Shown piece by piece: positions 8,858 through 16,743 of a DNA stretch of 35,756 nucleotides. Each line of letters begins with the position of its first letter. The stretch's first letter is position 1. The notes beneath the pieces were generated by a model, which searched no databases, had not been told where the DNA came from, and was given only the letters and a program-made list of their open reading frames with translations. The translations under genes were made by a program, and so were the position numbers. This DNA comes from an uncultured Pelagibacteraceae bacterium (lineage in GTDB: Bacteria; Pseudomonadota; Alphaproteobacteria; Pelagibacterales; Pelagibacteraceae): assembly GCA_902556065.1 (NCBI GenBank), contig CACDUV010000008.1:1-35756 (forward strand), read 5' to 3'.

Positions 8858-9853
8858 CTATTTTTTTTCTTTTTCAGATTTTTTAAAAATATTTTTTAAC
8901 CAATCAAATTTACCTTTTTTTTCTTCAGCTTTTTTGGATCCCTTTTTTTTACCCCAGCCAGAATTTCCTTGTTTTTTCTTTGCACCTTTTTCAATAGGTC
9001 TGATTGTTAAGTTTGGTCTAACTTTTTTTGTTCCCTCTGCAACAATTTTATCACCTTTATTTAATCCATCTAAAATCTCTACAAATCCTAAATATCTATC
9101 ACCTATAGTAACGTTTGTTTTCATTACTTTATTTTTTTCGTCAACTTTATATATAAATATATTCTCACCTTCGACTATTGTGCTTGTATCAGGTGCACTT
9201 AAACCATCTCTTACATTGTACTTAATTGAAATTTCTAAAAATGAACCTGGTAATATTTCTCCAGATTTATTGTCCATCTTTATTCTTGTAGCTAAAGATC
9301 TGGTGTCTTGACTTATTCTGCTTGCGAAAGAGTCAACTTCACCTTTGTAAATTTTATTTTTGTATCCTGAGAATTTTATATCAACAGGCAAACCAACTTT
9401 TATAAATGGAACAAAAATTTCAGGTATATCAACATCACAATATAGTGAGCTAGTATCCTCAAGATTAATTAATAAAGAAGATTTTGATACTTCTAAATCT
9501 TCAGAGAATTCCCTTTTTCCAATAACTCCATCAAATTGAGCGATAATTTTTCTATTTTTTAGATTAGCAATAACATCACCTTTTTTAACCTTTTTGTTAA
9601 AATTTATTGATTTAAGAATTTCATACTTTTCAACCTTAAATGACTGTGTTTTAACTGGAGCTGCAGTCCCATAGGTACTAACAACATTTTCAAAAACTCT
9701 TTCTTGAGTAGTAGTTACAATTATTCCAGGAGGAGGTCTTTTACTAAATTTTTTCTTAAAATGATTTCCAATCATTGTTCGACCTATGATCACCGTAGCA
9801 ATGATTAAGAAGAATATAATTACTATACTTGTTATTTTTGTAGATGTTTTCAT
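8858..9853 (-). CDS. RND membrane-fusion (periplasmic adaptor) protein lacking an obvious alpha-hairpin
   Basis: The 331 residues begin with an N-terminal membrane segment (about residues 8-26), followed by periplasmic sequence typical of HlyD/AcrA-type adaptors. The two lipoyl half-motifs are visible (INFNKKVKKGDVIANL and FDGVIGKREFS), but they are separated by only about ten residues. In most adaptors a long coiled-coil hairpin lies between them. A beta-barrel region (DIKFSGYKNKIYKGEVDS) and a membrane-proximal domain follow. The last 45 or so residues are very rich in Lys and Gly and look disordered. It is 4 bp upstream of the RND pump, so partnership is clear. A hairpin-less adaptor is known from Borrelia (BesA). 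Function is sure at family level. Confidence 0.85.
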   Translation of the reverse strand: MKTSTKITSIVIIFFLIIATVIIGRTMIGNHFKKKFSKRPPPGIIVTTTQERVFENVVSTYGTAAPVKTQSFKVEKYEILKSINFNKKVKKGDVIANLKNRKIIAQFDGVIGKREFSEDLEVSKSSLLINLEDTSSLYCDVDIPEIFVPFIKVGLPVDIKFSGYKNKIYKGEVDSFASRISQDTRSLATRIKMDNKSGEILPGSFLEISIKYNVRDGLSAPDTSTIVEGENIFIYKVDEKNKVMKTNVTIGDRYLGFVEILDGLNKGDKIVAEGTKKVRPNLTIRPIEKGAKKKQGNSGWGKKKGSKKAEEKKGKFDWLKNIFKKSEKEKK

Positions 9854-9856
9854 ATT

Positions 9857-10669
9857 TTAGTTTTTTCCATACTCCGCCCAAGAGCCATCATAAATAGTCG
9901 GCATATATTTAGCATTTATTAAAGAATAAGCTAGTGCCAATACACTTGCGGTCACTCCAGAACCACATGAAAATACTATATTTTTATCCTGTTCAAATTT
10001 AAAAGACTTAAATTTTTCCATTATTTTGTCTTTACTTACAAAAGTGTGGTCTTCATTTATTAATTCAGAAAAGGGTAAACAAAAAGAATTTTTTATTGAT
10101 CCACTTCTTAGACCTTTTCTTGGCTCCACAACTTTGCCTTCAAATCTTTCTCTACTTCTTGCATCAACAACATAAAATTCTTGCTTATCGATATTTTCAT
10201 CTATTTGTTTTTTATTTTTAACAAGTTCTATACTTTCTTTACATGTATACGTAGAAGTTTGAGTGGTTACATTTTTGTTATCTGTAGATTTATTTTCTAT
10301 TTTCCATTTTTTTAATCCACCATCTAGAATATGAACTAATTTAGGATCATGACCATAAAAAATTAAATTGTACCAACATCTGCAAGAGCTAATAACATCA
10401 GAGTTATCGTAAACTACTATTCTATCATTTTTTTCTATACCCATGTTGCTCATTATTTTTTCCCAAGATTTACTATCAGTTAGCATATGAGGTAAATCAG
10501 TATCTAATTTAGAATTTTTGTCTAAATCGAAAAAAATAGCATTTGGAATATGTTCTTTATTATACTCGTCAAAACCGTTTCTTTGAGTTTGAGGCATATG
10601 CCATGAACAATCAATAATTTTTACTTTACCAATATTATTTTCTAACCAATTTGTATCAACCAAAGACAT
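9857..10669 (-). CDS. sseA: Sulfurtransferase, 3-mercaptopyruvate sulfurtransferase type
   Basis: The 270 residues contain two rhodanese domains. The second carries the active-site loop CGSGVTA with Cys235, the form seen in 3-mercaptopyruvate sulfurtransferases rather than thiosulfate-specific rhodaneses. The first domain keeps the fold (HIPNAIFFDLD) but has no catalytic loop. The linker includes the substrate-contacting region VDARSRERFEGKVVEPRKG. It would transfer sulfur from mercaptopyruvate to thiols or cyanide in the cytosol. It lies 1 bp after msrA and 3 bp before the RND adaptor, so the four genes probably form one transcript; the functional link to the pump is not evident. Confidence 0.88.
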   Translation of the reverse strand: MSLVDTNWLENNIGKVKIIDCSWHMPQTQRNGFDEYNKEHIPNAIFFDLDKNSKLDTDLPHMLTDSKSWEKIMSNMGIEKNDRIVVYDNSDVISSCRCWYNLIFYGHDPKLVHILDGGLKKWKIENKSTDNKNVTTQTSTYTCKESIELVKNKKQIDENIDKQEFYVVDARSRERFEGKVVEPRKGLRSGSIKNSFCLPFSELINEDHTFVSKDKIMEKFKSFKFEQDKNIVFSCGSGVTASVLALAYSLINAKYMPTIYDGSWAEYGKN

Positions 10670-10670
10670 T

Positions 10671-11114
10671 TTATCTTTTTTCCAAATATCTTTGATGATA
10701 CTCTTCAGCTGGGCAATAGTTTTTAACTAAAGAAGTTTTAGTTACAACTTTTCCTGATAATTTGAGGTTTTCTTTTTCTATCATTTTTTCAGCAATAATT
10801 TTTTGCTGATCATTTAAATAAAATATTTCACTTCTATATTGAGTTCCAAAATCTGGTCCTTGAGAATTTAAGGTAGTTGGGTCATGAATTTCAAAAAAAT
10901 ATTCAAGAATTTTCTCGTAAGATATTACCTTAGGATCAAAATTTAACTTAACCACTTCTGCATGATTTGTTGTGCCCGTGCATACTTCTTTGTAATTTGT
11001 TTCGGCATTGTTACCTCCACAATAACCTACTTCTGTTTTTATAACTCCATCAAGTTTACCAAACTTAATTTCTGGTCCCCAAAAACATCCTAAGCCTAAA
11101 ATTGCTATTTCCAT
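10671..11114 (-). CDS. msrA: Peptide methionine sulfoxide reductase MsrA
   Basis: MsrA reduces the S-form of methionine sulfoxide in oxidised proteins. The 147 residues show the catalytic GCFWG motif with Cys10, followed by GYCGG, the HAEVV motif, DPTTLNSQGPDFGTQYRS and the C-terminal CPAEEYHQRY. It is compact compared with many MsrA proteins (about 160-210 residues) because it lacks extensions, which fits a streamlined genome. It is the first gene of the msrA-sulfurtransferase-adaptor-pump unit, and starts 34 bp from the divergent permease gene. Confidence 0.95.
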   Translation of the reverse strand: MEIAILGLGCFWGPEIKFGKLDGVIKTEVGYCGGNNAETNYKEVCTGTTNHAEVVKLNFDPKVISYEKILEYFFEIHDPTTLNSQGPDFGTQYRSEIFYLNDQQKIIAEKMIEKENLKLSGKVVTKTSLVKNYCPAEEYHQRYLEKR

Positions 11115-11148
11115 TGATTATTAACTTAATTAATTTAGAGTTAATCAT

Positions 11149-12030
11149 ATGCTATCAAAAAATCAATTAGGCTTTTTTTACATGTTCATATCGGTATGTG
11201 CATTTTCACTTATGGATGTGATTGTTAAATGGTCTGATGATTATCCTGTTGGACAAGTATTATTTTTTAGAGGATTTTGTGGAATAATTCCTATTTTATT
11301 TCTTATTCCTAAAGACAGATATTTAGATTTTTATAAAACAACTAGACCATTTCTTCATTTTAAAAGATGTTTGGCAGGATTAATTGCTTTGGTTTCTATA
11401 TTTGTAGCATTAAGAAATTTACCTTTAGCAACAGTTGTAAGTATTTCTTTTGCAGCACCAATATTTATAACTATATTTTCAATTTTTTTATTAAATGAAA
11501 AAGTAGGCCTTTATCGATGGTTAGCGGTTTTAGTTGGATTTGTTGGTATAATTTTCATAACTGAACCGGGCTTTAGCTCTTTAAATTTATATTATATTTA
11601 TCCAATTATTTTTTGCTTAGGTCTATCTTATGTTGCTATCGCTATAAGAAAATTATCCTCAACCGAGCCTGCCTGGTTAATTAGTTTTTTCTTTTCATTC
11701 TCGATAATGCTTCTAAGTTTTTTATCTTTTTATCAGGGGTGGATCTTGCCAACTTTACTTGATTTATTTTTGCTATCAATGGTTGGTATATTAGGTGGTC
11801 TTGCAAATTTATGGCTATCACAATCATATAAATATTCAGAAGTGAGTTTGGTTTCTCCTTTAAAATATCTTGGATTAGTATTTGCAATAATATTTGGATA
11901 TTTTATTTGGAATGAAGTACCAACTTCTAAAACTTTATTGGGTGCTTTATTGGTTATTGTTTCATCTATTATTATATTTAGAAGAGAGATGTATTTGAAA
12001 AAAAAGTTATCTGTTTCACGTCATGAGTAA
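11149..12030 (+). CDS. EamA/DMT-family inner-membrane permease
   Basis: The 293 residues are strongly hydrophobic with about ten membrane helices arranged as two EamA repeats. The first repeat opens with FSLMDVIVKW and the second with IFCLGLSYVAIAIRKL, and a conserved PLATVVSISFAAPIF stretch ends the first half. The family exports or imports amino acids, nucleotide-type metabolites or other small solutes; the substrate cannot be told from sequence. Its 3' end overlaps alkA by 8 bp, so the two are cotranscribed. Confidence 0.82.
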   Translation: MLSKNQLGFFYMFISVCAFSLMDVIVKWSDDYPVGQVLFFRGFCGIIPILFLIPKDRYLDFYKTTRPFLHFKRCLAGLIALVSIFVALRNLPLATVVSISFAAPIFITIFSIFLLNEKVGLYRWLAVLVGFVGIIFITEPGFSSLNLYYIYPIIFCLGLSYVAIAIRKLSSTEPAWLISFFFSFSIMLLSFLSFYQGWILPTLLDLFLLSMVGILGGLANLWLSQSYKYSEVSLVSPLKYLGLVFAIIFGYFIWNEVPTSKTLLGALLVIVSSIIIFRREMYLKKKLSVSRHE

Positions 12031-12658
12031 AATTCCTCCATACTGGAACACAGCCAAAAAATATCTGTCCAAAAAAGATAAAATTATGTCTTCTTTAATA
12101 AAAAAATATAAGTCACCATCAGAAACTGTTCTTACATCAAGAAGAGATGTTTTTTTCTCGCTTTGCAAAAGTATTATTGGTCAACAAATTAGTGTAGCTG
12201 CTGCTAACTCAGTTTTTTTAAAGTTTAAAAAAAAGTGTAAAAATAAAATTAATGCAAAAACAGTTAGCAAACTCTCTAGCTCTCAATTAAAAAGCTGTGG
12301 ATTAAGTAGACAAAAAGTAAAAGGTATAAAAAGTTTAGCAGAACAAGTATTAAGCAAAACATTTAATCCAAAAATAATTCCAAGCATGTCAGATGAAGAT
12401 GCTATAATTTATCTTTCTAAATTAAGACAAATTGGAAGATGGTCAGCTGAAATGATTTTATTGTTTACTTACAATCGTCCTAATATTTGGCCTATACAAG
12501 ATATTGGTTTATTAAGAGCTATTTCAAAAAATTATAATAAGAAGTATTTACCACCAGAATCTTACGTAAGGTTACTGAATAAAAGATTTTCACCATATTG
12601 TTCAGTTGCTACTTGGTATTTATGGAGAAGTATTGATCCCGAGCCAATACAATATTAA
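12023..12658 (+). CDS. DNA-3-methyladenine glycosylase II (AlkA-like, HhH-GPD)
   Basis: The 211 residues match the helix-hairpin-helix/GPD superfamily. The HhH motif is LRQIGRWSAEMILLF (about residues 138-152) and the catalytic Asp is D160 in PIQDIGLL. There is no iron-sulfur cluster loop, which separates it from Nth and MutY, and the pattern LSRQKVKGIKSLA is typical of AlkA. The enzyme removes alkylated purines from DNA in base excision repair. It lacks the N-terminal beta domain of E. coli AlkA (282 residues), as many short homologues do. The start lies inside the permease gene. Its TAA stop shares a TTAA with the stop of the convergent DUF1330 gene. Confidence 0.88.
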   Translation: MSKIPPYWNTAKKYLSKKDKIMSSLIKKYKSPSETVLTSRRDVFFSLCKSIIGQQISVAAANSVFLKFKKKCKNKINAKTVSKLSSSQLKSCGLSRQKVKGIKSLAEQVLSKTFNPKIIPSMSDEDAIIYLSKLRQIGRWSAEMILLFTYNRPNIWPIQDIGLLRAISKNYNKKYLPPESYVRLLNKRFSPYCSVATWYLWRSIDPEPIQY

Positions 12659-12945
12659 GTGCCTTCGATTATTTGATGATTTCTAATAACACTATTAGCT
12701 AAGATAGCATGTGCAGCTTGATATTCTTCTGAGTAAAAAAAATTTTTAGCTATATCAAATGTTTCAAATTCGATCACTACTGTTCTAACAAATTCTTTTC
12801 CTTCAGTTGTAATCTTATTTCCTCCTCTTACCAAAAAAATACCCTTATATTTATCAACAGCACTTTTTGATTTTGATGCATAATTATTTAAAAGTTCTTG
12901 GTCTTTTATATTTTCGTAAACACAAACAACGTAACCCTTTTTCAT
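12655..12945 (-). CDS. DUF1330 family protein
   Basis: The 96 residues resemble DUF1330, a small dimeric alpha/beta-barrel (ferredoxin-like) family: KGYVVCVYENIKD at the N-terminus, FLVRGG in the middle and VVIEFETFDIAKNFFYSEEYQAAH towards the end. The biochemical role of the family is not established. The gene lies 17 bp downstream of the larger xdhC-type gene on the same strand, so it is probably the third gene of that unit, but whether it has any part in xanthine dehydrogenase maturation or purine oxidation is unknown. Confidence 0.75.
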   Translation of the reverse strand: MKKGYVVCVYENIKDQELLNNYASKSKSAVDKYKGIFLVRGGNKITTEGKEFVRTVVIEFETFDIAKNFFYSEEYQAAHAILANSVIRNHQIIEGT

Positions 12946-12962
12946 TTAATCAATTTATTTTT

Positions 12963-13661
12963 TTATTTTTGAGAGTTCAATAATAATTTGTTAGACTCCA
13001 GAACAAGTTGAGAAACAATTGAGAGAGCTATTTCAGGACCAGATTTTCCTCCAAGTTTAATGCCTATTGGGCCGTGTATGGAAGCTATTTCTTCTTCAGT
13101 AAATCCACTCTCCTTTAATCTTTGACATCTTTTGGTATGAGTTTTTTTGCTTCCAAGCGCCCCAATATAAAAAAATTTATTTTTCAGTGCATGCTTTAAT
13201 GCTGGATCATCTATTTTTGGATCATGAGTTAAAGTGATTAAAGCATTATTAGAGTCTGTTTCTAATTTCTTAAAAATTTCTTCAGGCCAATCATTTATAA
13301 TTTTTACATTTGGAAATCTTTCGTCAGTAATAAAAAATTTTCTAGGATCAACTATTGTGATTACAAAATTCAGATTTTCAAATAAATCAACTAAATATTG
13401 AGCAATATGAACTGCTCCTACTATAATAACCTCTATTGGTTTTGTAAAATTTTGAATGAATATTTGAGTACCATCAATTACTCCATTTTTTTTTAAACTA
13501 TGATAATTCTCTATTTGTTTTTTATAATTCTCAAAATCGATACTTAATAATTTACCAAATTCAAAAATTTCACTATTTCCATTTGTCAGATTTGTAAGTA
13601 AAGCAAAATTTTGACTAGAAGATTTTTTTTGAATTATTTTATTGAGTATTTCTAATTTCAT
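12963..13661 (-). CDS. XdhC C-terminal (Rossmann) domain protein
   Basis: The 232 residues cover the C-terminal part of XdhC/CoxI proteins, which bind molybdenum cofactor, help add the terminal sulfur and insert the cofactor into xanthine dehydrogenase. The Rossmann motif is VGAVHIAQYL near residue 80, followed by VDPRKFF, LTHDPKIDDPAL, YIGALGSKKTH and the family signature HGPIGIKLGGKSGPEIALSI. It overlaps the upstream N-terminal-domain gene by an ATGA. Together the two proteins cover a full XdhC, and alphaproteobacteria commonly encode this family as two proteins, so I read the split as natural. Confidence 0.88.
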   Translation of the reverse strand: MKLEILNKIIQKKSSSQNFALLTNLTNGNSEIFEFGKLLSIDFENYKKQIENYHSLKKNGVIDGTQIFIQNFTKPIEVIIVGAVHIAQYLVDLFENLNFVITIVDPRKFFITDERFPNVKIINDWPEEIFKKLETDSNNALITLTHDPKIDDPALKHALKNKFFYIGALGSKKTHTKRCQRLKESGFTEEEIASIHGPIGIKLGGKSGPEIALSIVSQLVLESNKLLLNSQK

Positions 13662-13990
13662 GAATTTATTTTCTCAATATAAATTTTGATTTCACCTCCG
13701 CAGGCAAGGCCCACATTCCAGGCGTTGTCATCAGATACTTTAAATTCTAATTGCTTAAATGAATTATTATTTTTTAACAAATCTAAGCATTCTTCTATTA
13801 CATTTGATTCAACACATCCCCCAGAAACAGATCCAAAAAATTCGCCTTTGTCGTTAACAATCATATTACTTCCAACTGGGCAAGGAGAAGAACCCCATGT
13901 TTGTATTACTCTTGCAAGTATTACTTTTCTATCAGATTCGAACCAGTCTCTTGCCTGTTCTAAAATTGTTCTTTTGATCTGTTTTTTCAT
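13658..13990 (-). CDS. XdhC/CoxI N-terminal domain protein
   Basis: The 110 residues match the XdhC_CoxI domain: LARVIQTWGSSPCPVGSNM, then GSVSGGCVESNVIEE, and a closing WNVGLACGGEIKIYIE. The GGCVE and LACGG cysteines are the conserved ones proposed to take part in cofactor handling. It should act with the following Rossmann-domain protein in loading sulfurated molybdenum cofactor onto XdhB. It is the first gene of a three-gene minus-strand unit and is divergent from the cytochrome c gene, with 50 bp between starts. It lies about 3.6 kb from xdhA, with the uraD-puuE operon in between, so it is not cotranscribed with its client. Confidence 0.9.
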   Translation of the reverse strand: MKKQIKRTILEQARDWFESDRKVILARVIQTWGSSPCPVGSNMIVNDKGEFFGSVSGGCVESNVIEECLDLLKNNNSFKQLEFKVSDDNAWNVGLACGGEIKIYIEKINS

Positions 13991-14040
13991 TAAAGAAATT
14001 TATCTTTTTAGTTTTTTTTATTTATGATACCAAATTTATA

Positions 14041-14364
14041 GTGAAAAAATTATTTTTAAAATATTTTATAGCTTTCTTTATAATGCTCTTTTCATCAAAT
14101 ATTTATGTTAATGCTGATGAATTATTTAATAAAGGAAAAGAAATTTTTCTAGGAGCTGGTAATTGTGCAGCATGCCATATGCTCTCAGATGCTGGATCGA
14201 ACGCAATGGTTGGTCCAAATTTAAATGAAATCAGACCTGATATTCAAAGAATTATAATGGCAGTTAGAAACGGTATAGGAGTAATGCCTGCAATGGAGGG
14301 TATACTAACTGATGAGGAAATAGAGGCAGTTGCTCATTATACTTCTATAGCTGCAGAACAATAA
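14041..14364 (+). CDS. Periplasmic class-I c-type cytochrome, possible electron acceptor of urate oxidase
   Basis: The 107 residues start at a GTG and carry a Sec signal peptide ending VNA with probable cleavage after A25. One haem site CAACH (C42, C45, H46) and a distal methionine in GVMPAM show a small mono-haem cytochrome c of about 80 mature residues. A possible -10 box TATGAT lies at 14023-14028. It is the only plus-strand gene among minus-strand purine genes. The PuuD urate hydroxylase of other bacteria has such a cytochrome as its C-terminal domain, and PuuD in this window lacks it, so I infer that this protein replaces that domain. It could instead serve general respiration. Confidence 0.88.
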   Translation: MKKLFLKYFIAFFIMLFSSNIYVNADELFNKGKEIFLGAGNCAACHMLSDAGSNAMVGPNLNEIRPDIQRIIMAVRNGIGVMPAMEGILTDEEIEAVAHYTSIAAEQ

Positions 14365-14372
14365 TAAAAATT

Positions 14373-15272
14373 TTAACTATAATTTTTTATCCAATGCTTT
14401 GCTATATCCACTCTTTTGCAAATCCAAATATCCCTAAATTTATGAATATAATTTAAAAATTTTTTAAGCGACTGTATTCTACCAGGCCTTCCAATTAATC
14501 TACAATGCAAGCCAACAGACATCATTTTTGGTGAGGTTTTTCCTTCCTCATAAAGAGCATCGAAACTATCTTTTAAATAATTATAAAATTGTTCACCTGA
14601 ATTAAAACCTTGATTGGTTGCAAATCTCATATCATTGTTATCTAGTGTGTAAGGAACCATGAGTTGTTTTTTATTACCTTTTTTTATCCAATAAGGAAGA
14701 TCATCACTGTATGTATCGCTACAGTATAAAAAATTACCATTATCAATTACTAAATCTAAAGTATTTGTACTACACCTGCCAGTGTACCAACCAGCAGGTT
14801 GAGTGCCAAAAATTTTTTTCATAGATTTTATTGCAAGTTTCATATCATTCTTTTCTTTTTTCTTTGATACATTTTGATAATCAATCCATCGCCACCCGTG
14901 ACTAGCAACTTCATAATTTGCTTTTTTTATAGCTGAACAAACTTCTTTATTTCTCTCTAAGGCCATACCAACTCCAAAAATAGTAAGTGGAATTTTTTTT
15001 TTATTAAATAAATCGTGAATTCTCCAAAAGCCTCTTCTTGATCCATATTCATAAATTGACTCCATATTTAGGTGTCGTCCTTTAATTGGTTTTGCTCCTA
15101 TAATTTCTGATAAAAATACTTCTGAAGTTTTATCACCATGAAGGGTACAATTCTCAGCTCCTTCTTCATAATTAAGTACAAATTGTAAAGCCAACTTAGC
15201 ATTACCAGGCCATCTTACCTTTACTTTTTTGGAACCATATCCTACCAAATCTCTTGGATATTTTTTTTTCAT
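14373..15272 (-). CDS. puuE: Allantoinase, PuuE type (polysaccharide-deacetylase fold)
   Basis: PuuE is the metal-independent allantoinase that opens the hydantoin ring of allantoin to allantoate and is unrelated to AllB. The 299 residues begin with the family signature RDLVGYG followed by RWPGNAKLALQFVLNYEEGAEN. Other marks are the NodB-type stretches FGVGMALERN, VASHGWRW and GWYTGRCS, and a late GLHCRLIGRPGR. The length is typical of PuuE (about 300-310). It is the last gene of the uraD-alc-allA-puuE unit, joined to allA by a 4-bp ATGA overlap, and its end faces the end of the cytochrome c gene at 8 bp. Confidence 0.93.
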   Translation of the reverse strand: MKKKYPRDLVGYGSKKVKVRWPGNAKLALQFVLNYEEGAENCTLHGDKTSEVFLSEIIGAKPIKGRHLNMESIYEYGSRRGFWRIHDLFNKKKIPLTIFGVGMALERNKEVCSAIKKANYEVASHGWRWIDYQNVSKKKEKNDMKLAIKSMKKIFGTQPAGWYTGRCSTNTLDLVIDNGNFLYCSDTYSDDLPYWIKKGNKKQLMVPYTLDNNDMRFATNQGFNSGEQFYNYLKDSFDALYEEGKTSPKMMSVGLHCRLIGRPGRIQSLKKFLNYIHKFRDIWICKRVDIAKHWIKNYS

Positions 15273-15760
15273 TTTTTTAAAATAATTTTATCTTTTTTAA
15301 ATTTATAAATTACAAGATTGTTACCTTTTCCCTTTCTATCAACAATTAGAAAATTCATATTTTTCATAGAAATAAGTGGAAAGTGCCAAATACCAGCATT
15401 GTAATTTACGCCAGTTTGTTTGGGGACTACAAAGGATTGAATTTTATTTACATCTGGTTTATCTCCTCTTGGTGCTACAAATACTAAAAATTTTGTATCC
15501 TCCATTGGTATAAAGGCTTGGCTTCCTAAAGGATGTTTTTCCATCATGTCAATTTTCATAGGAAACCTTCTTTTTTTTGCTTTAAAAATACTAACTATTG
15601 CTTTTCCTTTTTTTTTAGAAGTATCTATATTGATTAAATTATCAAATCTTTTTGCATAACCATCATTAATATTTATAGGATTTTTTTTAGATGTATCTAT
15701 TAATTGACCAAATTTAGAAAAATTTTTTTTAGTTATTTTTTTTGCTTTTATTAATTTCAT
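15269..15760 (-). CDS. allA: Ureidoglycolate lyase (AllA type)
   Basis: AllA splits ureidoglycolate into glyoxylate and urea, the last step of this pathway. The 163 residues are the family's usual size. The N-terminus (KKITKKNFSKFGQLID) and the core with NYNAGIWHFPL followed by FLIVDRKGKGNN match the AllA cupin, in which the His and the VDRxGxGNN segment lie at the active site. The sequence is unusually Lys-rich. ATGA overlaps on both sides (alc upstream, puuE downstream) support translational coupling. The urea product implies a urease or urea amidolyase elsewhere, or release of urea. Confidence 0.88.
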   Translation of the reverse strand: MKLIKAKKITKKNFSKFGQLIDTSKKNPININDGYAKRFDNLINIDTSKKKGKAIVSIFKAKKRRFPMKIDMMEKHPLGSQAFIPMEDTKFLVFVAPRGDKPDVNKIQSFVVPKQTGVNYNAGIWHFPLISMKNMNFLIVDRKGKGNNLVIYKFKKDKIILKK

Positions 15761-16743
15761 TTCACAAAATTTCCGAATGCCCTTATTCTTGAAATTCCAC
15801 CATCTGGATAGATATTTATTTTAAGATAATTTTCCTTACTTCTTTTAATTAGGAATTTTTTAAAAATATGTTTCTTGTGAGCTGATAGTTTTGACTTATT
15901 TAAAATAAACTTCCAATTTTTTGAATTATTGACAATTGATTTATTGGACAGATTTTTTGAAATATTTGAAGTTTGAATTGAACAACTATCTGGATAGTTT
16001 CCTTTAAAATGATGGGTATCTATCTCTAATTTTTTTATTAATCCTGGTTTTCCAAATTTTATTATAAGCCAATCAAAGTTTTTTCCTCTACTTCTTCTTG
16101 TTTCCCAACCATCTCCCATATTTTTTCCTTTACCAGGCGCTATGACATTTTCAGCTCTGCCAAAATGTTCATTATTACAACCAATAATTGAAGCGCCATT
16201 TAAAACAGATGTAAGGTTGATAGTTTTTTTACTTAAAAAGTTTTTCTCCATTTCAATTTTTCCATAAAGTCTTAATCTTGCAACTCCACCATCTGGAAAA
16301 ATGTTAAGTCTTATATAATTAAAAACAGATTTGTTGTTTGATTTGAAGCTATGGTTTCGGCTTGGCCCAAGTTTTTTTTTGCTGAGTAAAGAAATCCATT
16401 TTGTTTTGTTATTGGGCTTTGTTTTACTTAAGCAGCCCTCTAAAGAAGCATGTGTGGGCTGGTTTCCATTGAAGTGTGTTGTGTCAATGTCTATATCAAA
16501 TATCTTTCCAGGTTTACCAAGTTTTAAAATTAAATAATCAAAACCTTTTGATCTTCTTCTCTTTGTTTCCCATCCATCCATCCATTTACCATGTTTGTCA
16601 AATAGTCCATCTTTAAAAACTGGAGTTTCGATGTTTAAAATTCTATGAGCAGCTGCAAAAAAATCATCAGTTTTAAATATAATTTTAGATCCAATTCTTG
16701 GATCTGCTAAGTTAATCATTTTTGCACTTATAAATTTTTTCAT
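15757..16743 (-). CDS. alc: Allantoicase
   Basis: Allantoicase hydrolyses allantoate to ureidoglycolate and urea. The 328 residues contain the two tandem jelly-roll repeats of the family. The first has GWETKRRRSKGFDYLILKLGKPG then DTTHFNGNQPTHASLEGC, and the second GWETRRSRGKNFDWLIIKFGKPG then DTHHFKGNYPDSCS. Each repeat ends in a FPDGGVARLRLYG or YPDGGISRIRAFG segment. Length is typical. It lies between uraD and allA with 4-bp overlaps on both sides. This route gives two ureas per purine together with AllA, unlike the ammonia-releasing allantoate amidohydrolase route. Confidence 0.95.
   Translation of the reverse strand: MKKFISAKMINLADPRIGSKIIFKTDDFFAAAHRILNIETPVFKDGLFDKHGKWMDGWETKRRRSKGFDYLILKLGKPGKIFDIDIDTTHFNGNQPTHASLEGCLSKTKPNNKTKWISLLSKKKLGPSRNHSFKSNNKSVFNYIRLNIFPDGGVARLRLYGKIEMEKNFLSKKTINLTSVLNGASIIGCNNEHFGRAENVIAPGKGKNMGDGWETRRSRGKNFDWLIIKFGKPGLIKKLEIDTHHFKGNYPDSCSIQTSNISKNLSNKSIVNNSKNWKFILNKSKLSAHKKHIFKKFLIKRSKENYLKINIYPDGGISRIRAFGNFVK

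Noticed and set aside
12963..13990. A frameshift breaking a single xdhC gene
   Set aside because: Both halves are complete domains with good starts and stops joined by a regular ATGA overlap, and two-protein XdhC systems are common in alphaproteobacteria.
13686..14027. Open frame of 113 codons on the plus strand across the xdhC N-terminal gene
   Set aside because: It is the mirror of a gene with clear XdhC motifs on the minus strand and has no recognisable features.
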